A DNA stretch of 64,000 nucleotides from Bog-159 sp963756605 (GTDB lineage Bacteria > Acidobacteriota > Terriglobia > Bryobacterales > Bryobacteraceae), in the NCBI GenBank assembly GCA_963756605.1, contig CAVWOT010000040.1, forward strand, positions 42,496 to 106,495, written 5' to 3'. Both the position numbers and the translations under genes were made by a program. Positions 33,343-43,032 of this stretch are shown here, piece by piece; positions within the stretch are counted from its first letter, which is position 1, and each line of letters begins with the position of its first letter. Under the pieces are notes generated by a model. That model had not been told where the DNA came from, did not search any database, and saw only the letters and a list, made by a program, of their open reading frames with translations.

Positions 33343-33516
33343 GGAGCAATCTTGCGAGAAACCTGCTCAGCGCAGCGCCGTGGTGATCGGAGCCGCCGCC
33401 GGGAGAATGACAGTGAAATCCGGGCTAAGGAATCCTGCTCGGGTTCTAGAAAAAGCGGGCCTGCCAGAAATATGGGTCAGAATGCACGCAAGGGTTGGTT
33501 TTCGGGCAGCTGGGGC

Positions 33517-33870
33517 TCAAGAGATGGGCACGCGGTCGGCGCGGTGACCTCCGAAGGCGTGGATGGTGCGGGTTCCGGCCAGGACCTCGCCGCTATGCTC
33601 GGTTCCTCTGGGGATGAAGTATTCGTCTCCGGCGTTTAAGGGGATAAGGTCTGTGTTGATGATCAGGGTGTAGCATCCTTGGACGACGACCATGTACTCG
33701 TCGTACTCATGCGTGTGGGCGGCGGACGCCGCGGTTTGCGTGCAGGTCCAGAAGGCCATCTGGCTGCCGTCGGCCCCGTCGAAGACATAGCCTTCGACGC
33801 CGGGGGTGGCTTGTCCCGCGGCGGCGATGCGGTTGGCGGGGCTTTTCATAAATGCGGGAAAGGCGGGCAT
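33517..33870 (-). CDS. Small single-domain cupin protein
   Basis: A 117-residue beta-barrel protein. Cupin motif 1 is in AAHTHEYDEYMVVVQGCYTL, with the His-x-His and Glu ligands, and motif 2 in PRGTEHSGEVLAG, with the last His, so one metal ion is expected. It may be an isomerase, dioxygenase or sugar-binding protein; the substrate is unknown. The frame opens with GTG 33903, but ATG 33870 (MPAFPAFMKSP) is a more natural start. Confidence 0.8.
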   Translation of the reverse strand: MPAFPAFMKSPANRIAAAGQATPGVEGYVFDGADGSQMAFWTCTQTAASAAHTHEYDEYMVVVQGCYTLIINTDLIPLNAGDEYFIPRGTEHSGEVLAGTRTIHAFGGHRADRVPIS

Positions 33871-33907
33871 AGGTTTATTATGACGCCGCGGCTGGGCTGG
33901 CACTGCG

Positions 33908-33939
33908 GTTTGAAGGCGGCGCTAAGGCCTGCCCTCCAG
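33908..33939. repeat. Palindromic dispersed repeat supplying the stop of the VCBS gene
   Basis: Carries GGCGCTAAGGCCTGCCCTCCAG, the reverse of which reads CTG GAG GGC AGG CCT TAG and forms the last codons of the gene at 33922-36075. Same family as 58132-58174, where deoC ends in the same way. Confidence 0.6.
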
Positions 33940-36075
33940 GAGAAGTTGGTCGCCGACCAGCAGGCTCAGCCGGCCGCGGCCGGTGAAATCGCCCACGGTT
34001 AGCGCGCCTCTAGCCGCGCCAAAATCGATGGGCGATTGGAAAGTTCCGTCGCCGTTGCCTAGAAGGATGGCGACGGCGGCACTGTCGGTCAGGTTGATGG
34101 CGAGGTCCGGTATGCCATCGCCATTGAAATCCGCGGCGGCGGCAAAGGCTGGAGAGTAACCGGCGGTATAGGCGACTGGTGGTTGGAAAGTCCCGTCGCC
34201 GTTGCCTAGCATAATGGATACAGTACCGGCACTTTTAGTGACAAATGCCAGATCGGGTTTGCCGTCGCCATTGAAGTCGCTTCCCACCAGGACATTGCCC
34301 TCGATCTGGTAAGACGAGCCATCCCGAAACGTGCCGTCACCATTGCCTAGCAGAATCTGGAGCCCGTTATCCGTGTCACTCAGAGCCAGGTCGAGGATAC
34401 CATCGGCATCAAAGTCAGCTACCACGATGGGTCCGGCGCCATCACCATCTACCGAGTAGACGGGCGGCTGGAAGGTGCCATCGCCATCGCCGAGTAAGAT
34501 GGCGAGAATGGGGCAGCAATCGCCGTCGCCGTGAAGGACGGCAGCCAGGTCGAGGTTGCCATCGCCATTGAAATCTCCCTGGGCGAAGTGTTTCGGATAT
34601 TTATCGAGGTGCAAGGTATCACTTTGGCGGAAAGTTCCATCGCCGTTTCCCAGAAGTATCGAGACGCCCGGCTTTTGTTCTCCACCGACGGCAAGATCGA
34701 GGCTGCCATCGTTGTTAAAGTCGCCGGCCTGGAGCACGGTGGCACTTAGCGGGACGGAGTAAGTGACAGGTGGCTGGAACGTACCGTTGCCGTTGCCGAG
34801 CAGCACCTCTACTGAGTCGGACGGGGCGGCGAGGGCTATGTCGAGGTGGCCGTCGCGATTGAAGTCGCCGATGGCGGGCGGGACATTCGAGCTGAGCTCC
34901 ACAGCCGTTGTGGCGCTGAGATCCACGGTGCTGGAGAGATTGCCGTGGCCGTCATTCAGGAAAACCAGGACCATGCCGGCGTTGGGATTCGCGCTGCTGG
35001 TGACGACCACATCGGGCGAAGCCTGCGATTGGAAGTGACCCACAGCGATGACGCCGGGGGATGGGCCTCCGTAGTAATCGAGAGGGGCTTGAAAGGTGCC
35101 GTCGCCATTTCCGCGCAGGATGAGGATAGCCGTATTATCTATACCGCCGAAGCTGGCTAAGTCGGCATTACCGTCGCCATTGAAATCCGCGGCAGCCAAG
35201 CCTGCCGCAGCCACCGAAGGTACATTGTAAGTGGAGCCGGAAGAGAAGGTACCCTCGCCCTTACCCAGCAGGACGGAGATCTGTAAACTCGCACCGGAGT
35301 TGCCGGCTTCGGCCAAGTCGATATGGCCGTCGTTATTGAAGTCGGCGGCGATCAACGTGATGCCGTTCGGCACGGAGGGAAAACTGACGGGTGGCCGAAA
35401 GGTACCGTCGCCGTTGCCCAGCAGGATCCAGACTACCGTGGATTTTTTGTCGGCCACGGCCAGATCGGCATTGCCATCGCCGTTGAAATCGCGGATGACC
35501 ACGAAGACCGGTTCAATACCGACTTTGACGGTGATGGGCGGCTGTTGAAATGTGCCGTCGCCGTTGCCCAGGGAGATGGTGATGTTAGTGCCGTTGGCGC
35601 CGACCAAGTCCAAGTTGCCATCGCCATTGATATCACCGACGGCGAGCCATAGCTGGTAGGCGGAGAGGGACTGAAAAGGCTGGAAGGTGCCGTCGCCATT
35701 GCCGAACAGGATCACGGGCGGAGCGCCGGAATCGGAGACGACCAGGTCCAGGTTGCCGTCGCGGTTGAAGTCGGCGGCCACGATGGAATAGAAATCGTTC
35801 GGGACAGGGTACTGTGCGGTTTGCTGGAAGGCGCCGCTGCCCTGGCCGAGCAGGATGGTGACGACGGAGTGGTTGTGGTTGCCGTTGAGCAAGGAGAGCA
35901 CGGCGATATCTTCTTTGCCGTCGTGGTTGAAATCGCCGGTAACCACTTGGGCCGCACCGGGCAGGGGCATGGCCAAAGGGGCGTTGAAGGAGACAGGCGG
36001 CGGGGTGGCGGCGCCCAGTAGGGCAGGGGCAATTAACGGGGTAAGACGGATCAGTTTGTAAATCGCTTGTAACAT
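33922..36075 (-). CDS. Secreted VCBS/FG-GAP repeat protein
   Basis: A 717-residue exported protein: a signal peptide (about 1-23) followed by tandem repeats of about 48 residues. Each has a calcium-binding loop of the form DxNxDGxxDLxV (for example DFNGDGNADLAVAD) and a GNGDGTFxxPV turn. I count 12 canonical loops plus two degenerate ones (HFQSQASPDVVV and DFTGRGRLSLLV at the end), 14 in all, which fits two seven-bladed propellers. Such proteins act at the surface in adhesion or carbohydrate binding, with calcium. The final Leu-Glu-Gly-Arg-Pro and the stop codon come from a dispersed repeat. Confidence 0.9.
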   Translation of the reverse strand: MLQAIYKLIRLTPLIAPALLGAATPPPVSFNAPLAMPLPGAAQVVTGDFNHDGKEDIAVLSLLNGNHNHSVVTILLGQGSGAFQQTAQYPVPNDFYSIVAADFNRDGNLDLVVSDSGAPPVILFGNGDGTFQPFQSLSAYQLWLAVGDINGDGNLDLVGANGTNITISLGNGDGTFQQPPITVKVGIEPVFVVIRDFNGDGNADLAVADKKSTVVWILLGNGDGTFRPPVSFPSVPNGITLIAADFNNDGHIDLAEAGNSGASLQISVLLGKGEGTFSSGSTYNVPSVAAAGLAAADFNGDGNADLASFGGIDNTAILILRGNGDGTFQAPLDYYGGPSPGVIAVGHFQSQASPDVVVTSSANPNAGMVLVFLNDGHGNLSSTVDLSATTAVELSSNVPPAIGDFNRDGHLDIALAAPSDSVEVLLGNGNGTFQPPVTYSVPLSATVLQAGDFNNDGSLDLAVGGEQKPGVSILLGNGDGTFRQSDTLHLDKYPKHFAQGDFNGDGNLDLAAVLHGDGDCCPILAILLGDGDGTFQPPVYSVDGDGAGPIVVADFDADGILDLALSDTDNGLQILLGNGDGTFRDGSSYQIEGNVLVGSDFNGDGKPDLAFVTKSAGTVSIMLGNGDGTFQPPVAYTAGYSPAFAAAADFNGDGIPDLAINLTDSAAVAILLGNGDGTFQSPIDFGAARGALTVGDFTGRGRLSLLVGDQLLLEGRP

Positions 36076-36124
36076 CGGCTACCCCTTTGGCGAACGACGC
36101 TAGGGGTAGTTAGTATATCAAATG

Positions 36125-38395
36125 CTAAAGCGGGCGTTCGAGTTCCCGGGCGATGCGCTTGGCGGCTTCTTTGCCGCGCTCGCCGACTTCGCCTGGTGCG
36201 CCTACGCAGGAGGGGCAGCCGGCTTCGCAATCGCAGGCGGCCAACAACCCGGAGGTCAGTCGCACGAGGTGTTCCGCCATGCGATAGAGCGGGGCGCTTT
36301 GGCCGACCCCGCCGGGGTAGCAATCGTAGAGATATAGATGGGGCTCTTCGCTGAAGGCCACGCCTAAGTCGCGGGGATCGCACATGAGCAGAAGCGCGGC
36401 GACGGTGCGCAGCGCGTGGCCCAGGCCGGCGAGGCCGCTGCGCTTTTCGTCGGCGGTAAGATCCGGGAAGCGGGCCATGAATTCGGCGGGGAAGTGCAGC
36501 CAGAAAGAGGTGGTGTGCATTTCCTGTTCGGGCATAGAGAGATTACCCGCGCCCACGTTCTCGTTGGTGTAGAACTTGATCTTCTTGAAGCCTACGATCT
36601 GGCGGTTCACGCGCACATCGCCGTAGGCCTTGCGCGCGGCGGCGAACGGCTCGCTTTCAAATTCTGCGAGTGTCTGCACCTGGGTGTAGTCGATGGCGTC
36701 GGTGTAGTAATCGCATTGGACGCGACGCACGTAGGCTTTGCGCTCTTTGTAATCGAAGCGCTCGACGTGATACTGGCGGGCTTCATGCAGGTAGATGGCT
36801 TTTTCGTGGAGCGTGGTGAGCGCCGCGGTGAAAGCGACCTCGGCGATCACCTGCGGTTCGCCGGTAATATCCACGACCACGAAGTTATCGCTCGATATGG
36901 AGCGCAGGCTGGTGGCATCGGCGGGGTAGGAATCCGAAGTCCAGTGCCAGGCGCCGGCGGAGTGGTGCAGGAAGCCGGTTTCTTCGAGGAAGCGGCACGG
37001 CTCGGCGATATCGTGCGCACCGAATTTTTCGCCATCGTGAATGGGCAGCTCGAAGGCGGCGCATTTGAGATGCGCGAGCAGGATTTCGAGGTTATCGGGG
37101 TTGATGTAGGCGTGCTCGGGGGAGCGGCCGAAGAAGTAATCGGGATGCTCGACGATGTACTGATCGAGCGGAGCGCTGGAGGCGACCAGCACGGCGGCCG
37201 AGGCGCTTTGGCGGCGTCCGGCGCGTCCGGCGCGCTGCCAGGTGGAGGCGATGGTGCCGGGGTAGCCGGCCATGACGACGGCATCCAGCGAGCCGATGTC
37301 GATGCCCAGCTCGAGCGCGTTGGTGGCTACCACGGCGCGGATTTCCCCGTCGCGCAGCTTGCGTTCGATTTCGCGGCGCTCGCGCGGGAGGTATCCGCCG
37401 CGATAGCCGCGCACGGAATCGGAAGCCAACGGGCCGCGGGCTTTCTGCATGATCGCATCTTTCAAGTAAGTCACCAGGATTTCGGTGGCGAGGCGGTTAT
37501 TGGCGAAGACCAACGTCTGTAAGTGGTGCTCGATGAATTCGAGCGCGATGCGGCGCGCTTCGCCTATGTAGCTGCGACGGATTCCCAACTGGCGGTTGAC
37601 TACCGGCGGATTGTAAAAGACGAAGAACTTCTCGCCTCGAGGTGCGCCATTCGAATCCACAATACGGAAAGGCAATCCGGTAAGCGCTTCGGCCAGCTCG
37701 CGCGGATTGGCGATGGTAGCCGAGCAGCAGATGAAGATGGGTGCCGATCCGTAGAATTCGCAGATGCGTTTGAGGCGGCGCAACAGGTTCGCCAGGTGGC
37801 TGCCGTATACGCCGCGGTAGTAGTGCAGCTCGTCGATGACCACATAGCGCAGGTTCTCGAACAGCTTGGCCCAGCGGGTGTGGTGCGGGAGGACGCCGGA
37901 GTGCAGCATGTCGGGATTGGTGAGCACGATGTTGGCGCGCTGGCGGATGGCTTTGCGGGCATCCTGGGGCGTGTCGCCATCGTAGGTGAACGCGCGGAGT
38001 TCGGAGCCCATGCGGCCGATGGCGGTTTCGAGTTCATGGAGCTGATCTTCGGCCAAGGCTTTGGTGGGGAAAAGATACATGGCGCGGGCGCCGGAATCGG
38101 CGAGCAGCGCATTCAGGATGGGCAGGTTATAGCAAAGGGTTTTGCCGCTGGCGGTGGGCGTCACAATTGCGGTATTTTGGCCCTGTTCCACCAGGTGGAA
38201 AGCCTCGGCCTGATGGGAATAGAGCTGCGCGATGCCGCGTTCAGCCAGCGCGCGGCGCAAAACGGGATTCACGGAGCCGGGCAGATCCTGATAGGCGCCA
38301 CTGGTGGCCGGTTCGTGGCGGATCGCCGCATGATGGAAGCGGGTGAGGGCCGCCTCGAGGGTAGGTGATTTGGGAGCCGCTAAGGTCAGGTCCAT
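36125..38395 (-). CDS. DEAD/DEAH-box helicase with DUF1998, MrfA/YprA-like
   Basis: A 756-residue superfamily 2 helicase. Motif I is TPTASGKT, motif II VIDELHYYRG, motif III CSATIAN and motif VI QRAGRAGRRQ, followed by a long C-terminal region with a DUF1998 zinc site (CDCEAGCPSCVG near residue 725). In Bacillus, MrfA works with the nuclease MrfB in repair of mitomycin adducts (family knowledge); no MrfB-like gene is next to it. Start ATG 38395 precedes a short leader with no clear promoter. Confidence 0.92.
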   Translation of the reverse strand: MDLTLAAPKSPTLEAALTRFHHAAIRHEPATSGAYQDLPGSVNPVLRRALAERGIAQLYSHQAEAFHLVEQGQNTAIVTPTASGKTLCYNLPILNALLADSGARAMYLFPTKALAEDQLHELETAIGRMGSELRAFTYDGDTPQDARKAIRQRANIVLTNPDMLHSGVLPHHTRWAKLFENLRYVVIDELHYYRGVYGSHLANLLRRLKRICEFYGSAPIFICCSATIANPRELAEALTGLPFRIVDSNGAPRGEKFFVFYNPPVVNRQLGIRRSYIGEARRIALEFIEHHLQTLVFANNRLATEILVTYLKDAIMQKARGPLASDSVRGYRGGYLPRERREIERKLRDGEIRAVVATNALELGIDIGSLDAVVMAGYPGTIASTWQRAGRAGRRQSASAAVLVASSAPLDQYIVEHPDYFFGRSPEHAYINPDNLEILLAHLKCAAFELPIHDGEKFGAHDIAEPCRFLEETGFLHHSAGAWHWTSDSYPADATSLRSISSDNFVVVDITGEPQVIAEVAFTAALTTLHEKAIYLHEARQYHVERFDYKERKAYVRRVQCDYYTDAIDYTQVQTLAEFESEPFAAARKAYGDVRVNRQIVGFKKIKFYTNENVGAGNLSMPEQEMHTTSFWLHFPAEFMARFPDLTADEKRSGLAGLGHALRTVAALLLMCDPRDLGVAFSEEPHLYLYDCYPGGVGQSAPLYRMAEHLVRLTSGLLAACDCEAGCPSCVGAPGEVGERGKEAAKRIARELERPL

Positions 38396-38500
38396 CTAGT
38401 TTCGCCTTTTCTTTGCTAAGTTACACGAATCGGCGCTGGATGGCAACTACTCCCCAACGAAGGGAGCCGCTTCGGAAGGCGAAGCTGGAGCAGGCCTCGA

Positions 38501-38851
38501 CTATTCCTCGGGGCGGACGAACTCGTAGCGTTCCAAGGTGGCGGCGACATCGTAAGCCGATTCGCCGGCAGGCGATGGATCAGCGCGCACGACCTTACCA
38601 ATACAACGCAAATTCACACCTTGCTCCGAGTTTCCGCTGAGGGTGATGATGTATTCGATGGAGGCTCCGACGCCCGGTTCCTTCTCGGTCGTGAACAGCA
38701 CCCCACCCGAACTGATGTTTCGGGTGAGCCCCACTTGGGTGATGCGTTCCGGCCCATTCCGGGTGATGGAAATCGGCAACTGGATGGTAAACCGGCGGGT
38801 GCGTCTTTGTTCCACTCTAAGTAATCTAGTTTTTTCTCGAACTAAGGTCAA
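38501..38851 (-). CDS. PilZ-domain c-di-GMP binding protein
   Basis: A 116-residue single-domain protein. The RxxxR switch is in RRTRRFTIQLP and the second motif in RNISSGGVLF, both of which contact cyclic di-GMP in PilZ domains. It would act as a receptor that changes a partner when c-di-GMP rises. The start is TTG 38851, or GTG 38815, just before the PilZ domain; neither has a good ribosome site. It is divergent from the large GGDEF-EAL gene. Confidence 0.85.
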   Translation of the reverse strand: MTLVREKTRLLRVEQRRTRRFTIQLPISITRNGPERITQVGLTRNISSGGVLFTTEKEPGVGASIEYIITLSGNSEQGVNLRCIGKVVRADPSPAGESAYDVAATLERYEFVRPEE

Positions 38852-38898
38852 CTACTTATTTGAAAAATTGCGTGATATAGTACCGGACCTGGTTAGAA

Positions 38899-38926
38899 AC
38901 TTTAGTTTAGGTGTGGGACTTTAGTT
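38899..38926. promoter_or_regulatory. Direct repeat in the divergent PilZ / GGDEF-EAL promoter region
   Basis: ACTTTAGTT occurs at 38899-38907 and 38918-38926, 19 bases apart, about two helical turns, in the 206-base AT-rich gap between the two divergent genes. This is the layout of a regulator binding site; no regulator is known. Confidence 0.35.
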
Positions 38927-38993
38927 CTACCTATAGAGGAAAAAGAGAGTAAATAATCGGGCGATTCGAAAGGTGATAGAGGAGAATTCCTAA

Positions 38994-39020
38994 CAGGGCA
39001 GGGCTTCGGCTGAAGCCGGG
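38994..39020. repeat. Short palindrome before the GGDEF-EAL gene
   Basis: GGGCAGGGCTTCGGCTGAAGCC contains the stem GGCTTCGGCTGAAGCC and resembles, but is shorter than, the dispersed GCCGGCT family. It ends 38 bases before the GTG start at 39058 and could affect expression. Confidence 0.4.
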
Positions 39021-39057
39021 ATCTAAACTCCGGTGCCGATTTGACGATTAGGAAGGT

Positions 39058-42000
39058 GTGAGCTTTTCACTCGGAGAGGTTTTTCCCGGGGTCTCGGTGC
39101 AATCTCGTTTGCTCCCGCGGACGAATGGCCATCCTGCAGCGTGCGAGTGGGATGCGCTTCTGCGGCAGGTCGGCAATTCTCTACCCGGACTGATTCGGAT
39201 GTGGGGAGCCGACGGACGCGTTACGTTTTTCAACAAAAGTTGGCTCGAATTCACGGGCTGTCATGCGCAGCAGGCGCTCGCCGGCGGGTGGAGTAAGTTG
39301 CTGCACCCGGATGATCAGGAGGCGCAGCTGGCCGCGATTCGGGTGGCATGCGAATCGCGTGAGCCCGTTGAAGCGCAATACAGAATGCGGCGGGCCGATG
39401 GAGAGTACCGCTGGATACTGGACCAAAGCGCGCCGCAGTTCGATCCACAGGGCGGCTTTTGCGGTTACATAAGTGTGGCGGTCGACATTACGGAGCGCAA
39501 GTACACCGGAGACAAATCCATTGGGCTTTTCAACGCGGTGGAGCAAAGCCCGGCCAGTGTGATTATCACTGACTTGAACGGGAACATAGAATACGTGAAC
39601 CCCAAGTTCACCGCTCTAACGGGTTATACGTTTGAGGAAGTGTTGGGAAAGAATCCGCGGCTGCTGAAATCAGGGGAGACGCGTGCGGAAGAGTATCGGG
39701 AGCTGTGGAAGACCATTCAGACGGGAGAGTGGCGGGGAGAATTTCACAATCGAAAAAAGAACGGAGACCTGTACTGGGAGTCCGCATCGATTTCTCCGAT
39801 CCGGGACGAGACTGGGAAGCCCGTGGGCTACCTGGGACTGAAGGAAGACATCACGGAGCGCAAGCGCATGGAGGCGGCGTTACGCATATCGGAAGAACGC
39901 TTTCGCATCGCCGCCAAGTGCGCGGAGATCTGCGTTTACGATGTGGACGTGAAAACCGGCGCGGCGCAAGTCTTCAATGCGGACCAATTTTTGACCGACC
40001 TGGGGCCAGCGGCAAACTGGGAGCGCGCGATACACCCGGAGGATCGCGAGCGGATTCTGGCGGCGATCGAGCGCCGGCAGCGGAAGGAGGGGGAATGGCG
40101 GGAAGAGTATCGGCTGGTAGATTCGGCAGGCGTGGTGCGGCATTATCTGGACTACGGCGCGGCGGAGCGCGATGGCCGATGGATCGGGGCGCTGCGCGAT
40201 ATCACTAAGGCGAAGCAGGCAGAAGAGGGCCTGGCGCGCCTGGCCGCTATTGTGGAGTATTCGAGCAGCGCAATATTCTGGTTAGACGCGCAATTGGTAA
40301 TCCGCAGCTGGAACGCGGCGGCGCAGAAGCTGTACGGGTATCTCGCCGCGGAAATCGTGGGCAAACCAGGGGTGGATTTGGCCTCGCCCGGACGGCGCGA
40401 TTTGGCCGCACAGAACCTGACGTCGGCGCTCAGCGGGCAGCTTCTGCGATCGATCGAATCAGAACACAGGCGCAAGAACGGCCAGGTATTTCCGGTCAGC
40501 GTGACAGTGTCGCCCATTCGGGATGTGGAGGGAAATGCGATCGGCGGTTCCGTCATTGTGCGCGATATAACCGAACAGAAGCGTGCGCAACAGGCTTTGA
40601 TCGAAAGCGAGAATCGTTTTCGGGCGCTGGTGCAAAACAGCAACGACGTGGTGACGCTGATCGATCCGGAGGGAGTCATTCTCTACGACACACCCGGTAT
40701 CTCCGAACTGCTGGGTGTTTCAGCGGAGCAACGGCAGGGGTGCAAACTGTTTGCATGGCTGCATCCCGACGATCTCGCCTACATGCGCATGATGCATGAA
40801 GAGTTACTAAAGGAACCGGGCACCCGGCTGCGGGCGCAATTGCGGCTGCGGCATGCCGATGGAAGCTGGCGGTGGTGCGATAGTTGGGCATCCAACCTGA
40901 TTGAGGAGCCGGGCGTGCGTGCGCTGGTCATCAGCTTCCGGGATATCACGGAGCAGAAAGGGGCGGAGACGGCCTTGCGCGAGAGCGAGCTGCGCTACCG
41001 CAACTTGATCGAGGATGCCAGCGAGGCGATTTTCACCATCGATCTGGAAGGGAATCTCACTTCCATCAACCGCATTGGCGAACGAATCTCCGGGTATAGC
41101 CGGCGCGAACTGCTGACGATGAATCTGCGGCGCGTGGTGCCGCCCGAATCGCTCGATGCGATCCAGCGGGCCATGGCGGCGCAGCGCCGCGGTGAGAACA
41201 CACCGCCGCTCGAGACCGAGGTCACCGCACACGATGGACACCGGATAGCCATCGAGGTGAGCGGGCGGCTGCAACTCCGGAACGGCGTGCCGATGGGCGT
41301 GTTGTGCATCGCGCGGGATATCAGCCAACGCCAGCGGGTGGAGCAGTTGGAGCGGCACCGGCGGGAGGTTCTCGAGATGGTGGCCCAAAACCAGCCGTTA
41401 GATAGCATATTGCGCCGGATAGAGGGAATGATCGAAGATTACTATCCTGGGGCCGCCGCGCATATTCTGTTGACGGATGGCGCCGGGGTACCAGGCGCGG
41501 TGGAGCGCAGCGCGGCGATGGCGGACTGTCCAGGACAGCTGGAAGTTCCCATCCGGGCCGGCGACGGCCGGTTGCTGGGGATGCTCCGGATTTGCCATCC
41601 CGCACCGTGGGAGGTCCGCGAACCCGAAAAGGTTCTGCTGGACTCCAAGGCGCGGCTGGCATCCATCGCACTGGAACACCGCATCCTCACAGACCGGCTG
41701 GCGCACCAGGCGCACCACGATCCGCTGACGGGTCTGCCGAACCGCGCGTTGCTGGAGGATCGCTTGAAGCAAGCCATCGGCCTGGCGCGCCGGCAGGGGA
41801 AATTGGTGGCGGTGCTCTACGTGGATCTGGACCGCTTCAAGGTTATCAACGATACTCTGGGGCACGACGTAGGGGACATGCTGCTGAAAGAAGCGGGCAA
41901 GCGGCTGGCGCGAACCGTGCGCGAATCGGACACGCTGGCGCGGACGGGCGGCGATGAATTCGTGGCGGTACTCAGCGGGATTGAGACCGTTCGCGACGCG

Positions 42001-43014
42001 GAAGTGGTTGGCGAGCGCATCCTGGAATCGATGCGGGATCCGTTCCATTTGCGGGGGCACGAACTGTACGCCAGCGCGAGCGTGGGCCTGAGCGTGTTTC
42101 CAGACGATGGAGGCGATCCTGCAACATTGCAGAAACACGCCGACGTGGCCATGTACGCGGCCAAGAGCCGGGGCAGAAACCGATTTCAGCGGTTTGCGCG
42201 CGAGATGAACAGCGCTTCGAGCGAGCGGCTGGAAATCGAGAATCAGCTGCACCGCGCGTTGGAACGAGGCGAGCTGAAACTATACTATCAGCCGCAGTTT
42301 CAATTACCGTCCGGACAGTTGCGCGGCGTCGAAGCGCTGGTGCGGTGGCAACATCCGAAATGGGGTTTGGTCCCGCCGAACCGGTTTATACCGGTGGCCG
42401 AAGAGAGCGGGTTGATCATACCACTCAGTTTGTGGGTGTTGCGGGAGGCCTGCCGGCAGCACCAGGCGTGGCGGCGGGCGGGGTATCCGCCGGTCCAGAT
42501 CGCCGTAAACATATCGGCCACGCAGTTCTTGCGCTCAAATCTGCCGGAAACGGTGGCACAGGCCTTAGCGGCGCACGAAATGGAGGCTGCTTATCTGGAG
42601 TTGGAACTTACGGAAGGAGTGCTCATGGTGGACGCCACCGACACGGCGCGCCAGATAGCGGAACTGCGGCGATTGGGCGTGCGGATTTCGATCGACGATT
42701 TCGGTACGGGTTACTCGTCGCTCAGCTATCTCCAGCGCCTGCCGATCGACGATTTGAAAATCGATAAGTGCTTTGTGAAGGGTATCGACCAGAGCGCGGC
42801 CATGCAACCGCTGGTGCAGGCAATCGTGGGCCTGGCGCACGGATTGAAGTTGACGGCCACGGCGGAGGGCGTCGAAACCGAAGGTGAGTTGGCAGTGGTG
42901 CGGGCGCTCGGATGCGATCGGGTGCAGGGCTTTCTGCTGGGCAAGCCCATGCCGGTAGACGAATGGGAAGAGTTCTGGAAACCGGGTGCTGCCGTGCCGC
43001 GATCCGCGATCTGA
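39058..43014 (+). CDS. Six-PAS sensor with GGDEF and EAL domains
   Basis: A 1318-residue c-di-GMP enzyme. Six PAS domains in a row (about 24-140, 150-275, 280-390, 398-510, 520-640, 650-770), most ending in DITE-type PAC tails, are followed by a GAF-like region (about 780-880). The GGDEF diguanylate cyclase (RTGGDEFVAVL near 962) has an intact inhibitory RESD site five residues before it. The EAL phosphodiesterase has EALVRW near 1091 plus DDFGTGYSSL and IDKCFV. Both catalytic sites look intact, so it may switch between making and breaking c-di-GMP. No membrane helix is seen, so it is cytosolic. Start is GTG 39058. Confidence 0.93.
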   Translation: MSFSLGEVFPGVSVQSRLLPRTNGHPAACEWDALLRQVGNSLPGLIRMWGADGRVTFFNKSWLEFTGCHAQQALAGGWSKLLHPDDQEAQLAAIRVACESREPVEAQYRMRRADGEYRWILDQSAPQFDPQGGFCGYISVAVDITERKYTGDKSIGLFNAVEQSPASVIITDLNGNIEYVNPKFTALTGYTFEEVLGKNPRLLKSGETRAEEYRELWKTIQTGEWRGEFHNRKKNGDLYWESASISPIRDETGKPVGYLGLKEDITERKRMEAALRISEERFRIAAKCAEICVYDVDVKTGAAQVFNADQFLTDLGPAANWERAIHPEDRERILAAIERRQRKEGEWREEYRLVDSAGVVRHYLDYGAAERDGRWIGALRDITKAKQAEEGLARLAAIVEYSSSAIFWLDAQLVIRSWNAAAQKLYGYLAAEIVGKPGVDLASPGRRDLAAQNLTSALSGQLLRSIESEHRRKNGQVFPVSVTVSPIRDVEGNAIGGSVIVRDITEQKRAQQALIESENRFRALVQNSNDVVTLIDPEGVILYDTPGISELLGVSAEQRQGCKLFAWLHPDDLAYMRMMHEELLKEPGTRLRAQLRLRHADGSWRWCDSWASNLIEEPGVRALVISFRDITEQKGAETALRESELRYRNLIEDASEAIFTIDLEGNLTSINRIGERISGYSRRELLTMNLRRVVPPESLDAIQRAMAAQRRGENTPPLETEVTAHDGHRIAIEVSGRLQLRNGVPMGVLCIARDISQRQRVEQLERHRREVLEMVAQNQPLDSILRRIEGMIEDYYPGAAAHILLTDGAGVPGAVERSAAMADCPGQLEVPIRAGDGRLLGMLRICHPAPWEVREPEKVLLDSKARLASIALEHRILTDRLAHQAHHDPLTGLPNRALLEDRLKQAIGLARRQGKLVAVLYVDLDRFKVINDTLGHDVGDMLLKEAGKRLARTVRESDTLARTGGDEFVAVLSGIETVRDAEVVGERILESMRDPFHLRGHELYASASVGLSVFPDDGGDPATLQKHADVAMYAAKSRGRNRFQRFAREMNSASSERLEIENQLHRALERGELKLYYQPQFQLPSGQLRGVEALVRWQHPKWGLVPPNRFIPVAEESGLIIPLSLWVLREACRQHQAWRRAGYPPVQIAVNISATQFLRSNLPETVAQALAAHEMEAAYLELELTEGVLMVDATDTARQIAELRRLGVRISIDDFGTGYSSLSYLQRLPIDDLKIDKCFVKGIDQSAAMQPLVQAIVGLAHGLKLTATAEGVETEGELAVVRALGCDRVQGFLLGKPMPVDEWEEFWKPGAAVPRSAI

Positions 43015-43032
43015 GCGCGACTCGGGTTGGAC

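Noticed and set aside
33922..36075. Repeated bases CCGTCGCCGTTGCC at regular intervals, resembling a CRISPR or tandem DNA array
   Set aside because: They encode the VCBS repeats GNGDGTF and DGNxDL; spacers are coding and in frame.
36416..38368. Two long plus-strand frames (368 and 281 codons)
   Set aside because: Both are the complement of the MrfA-like helicase, which has all helicase motifs.
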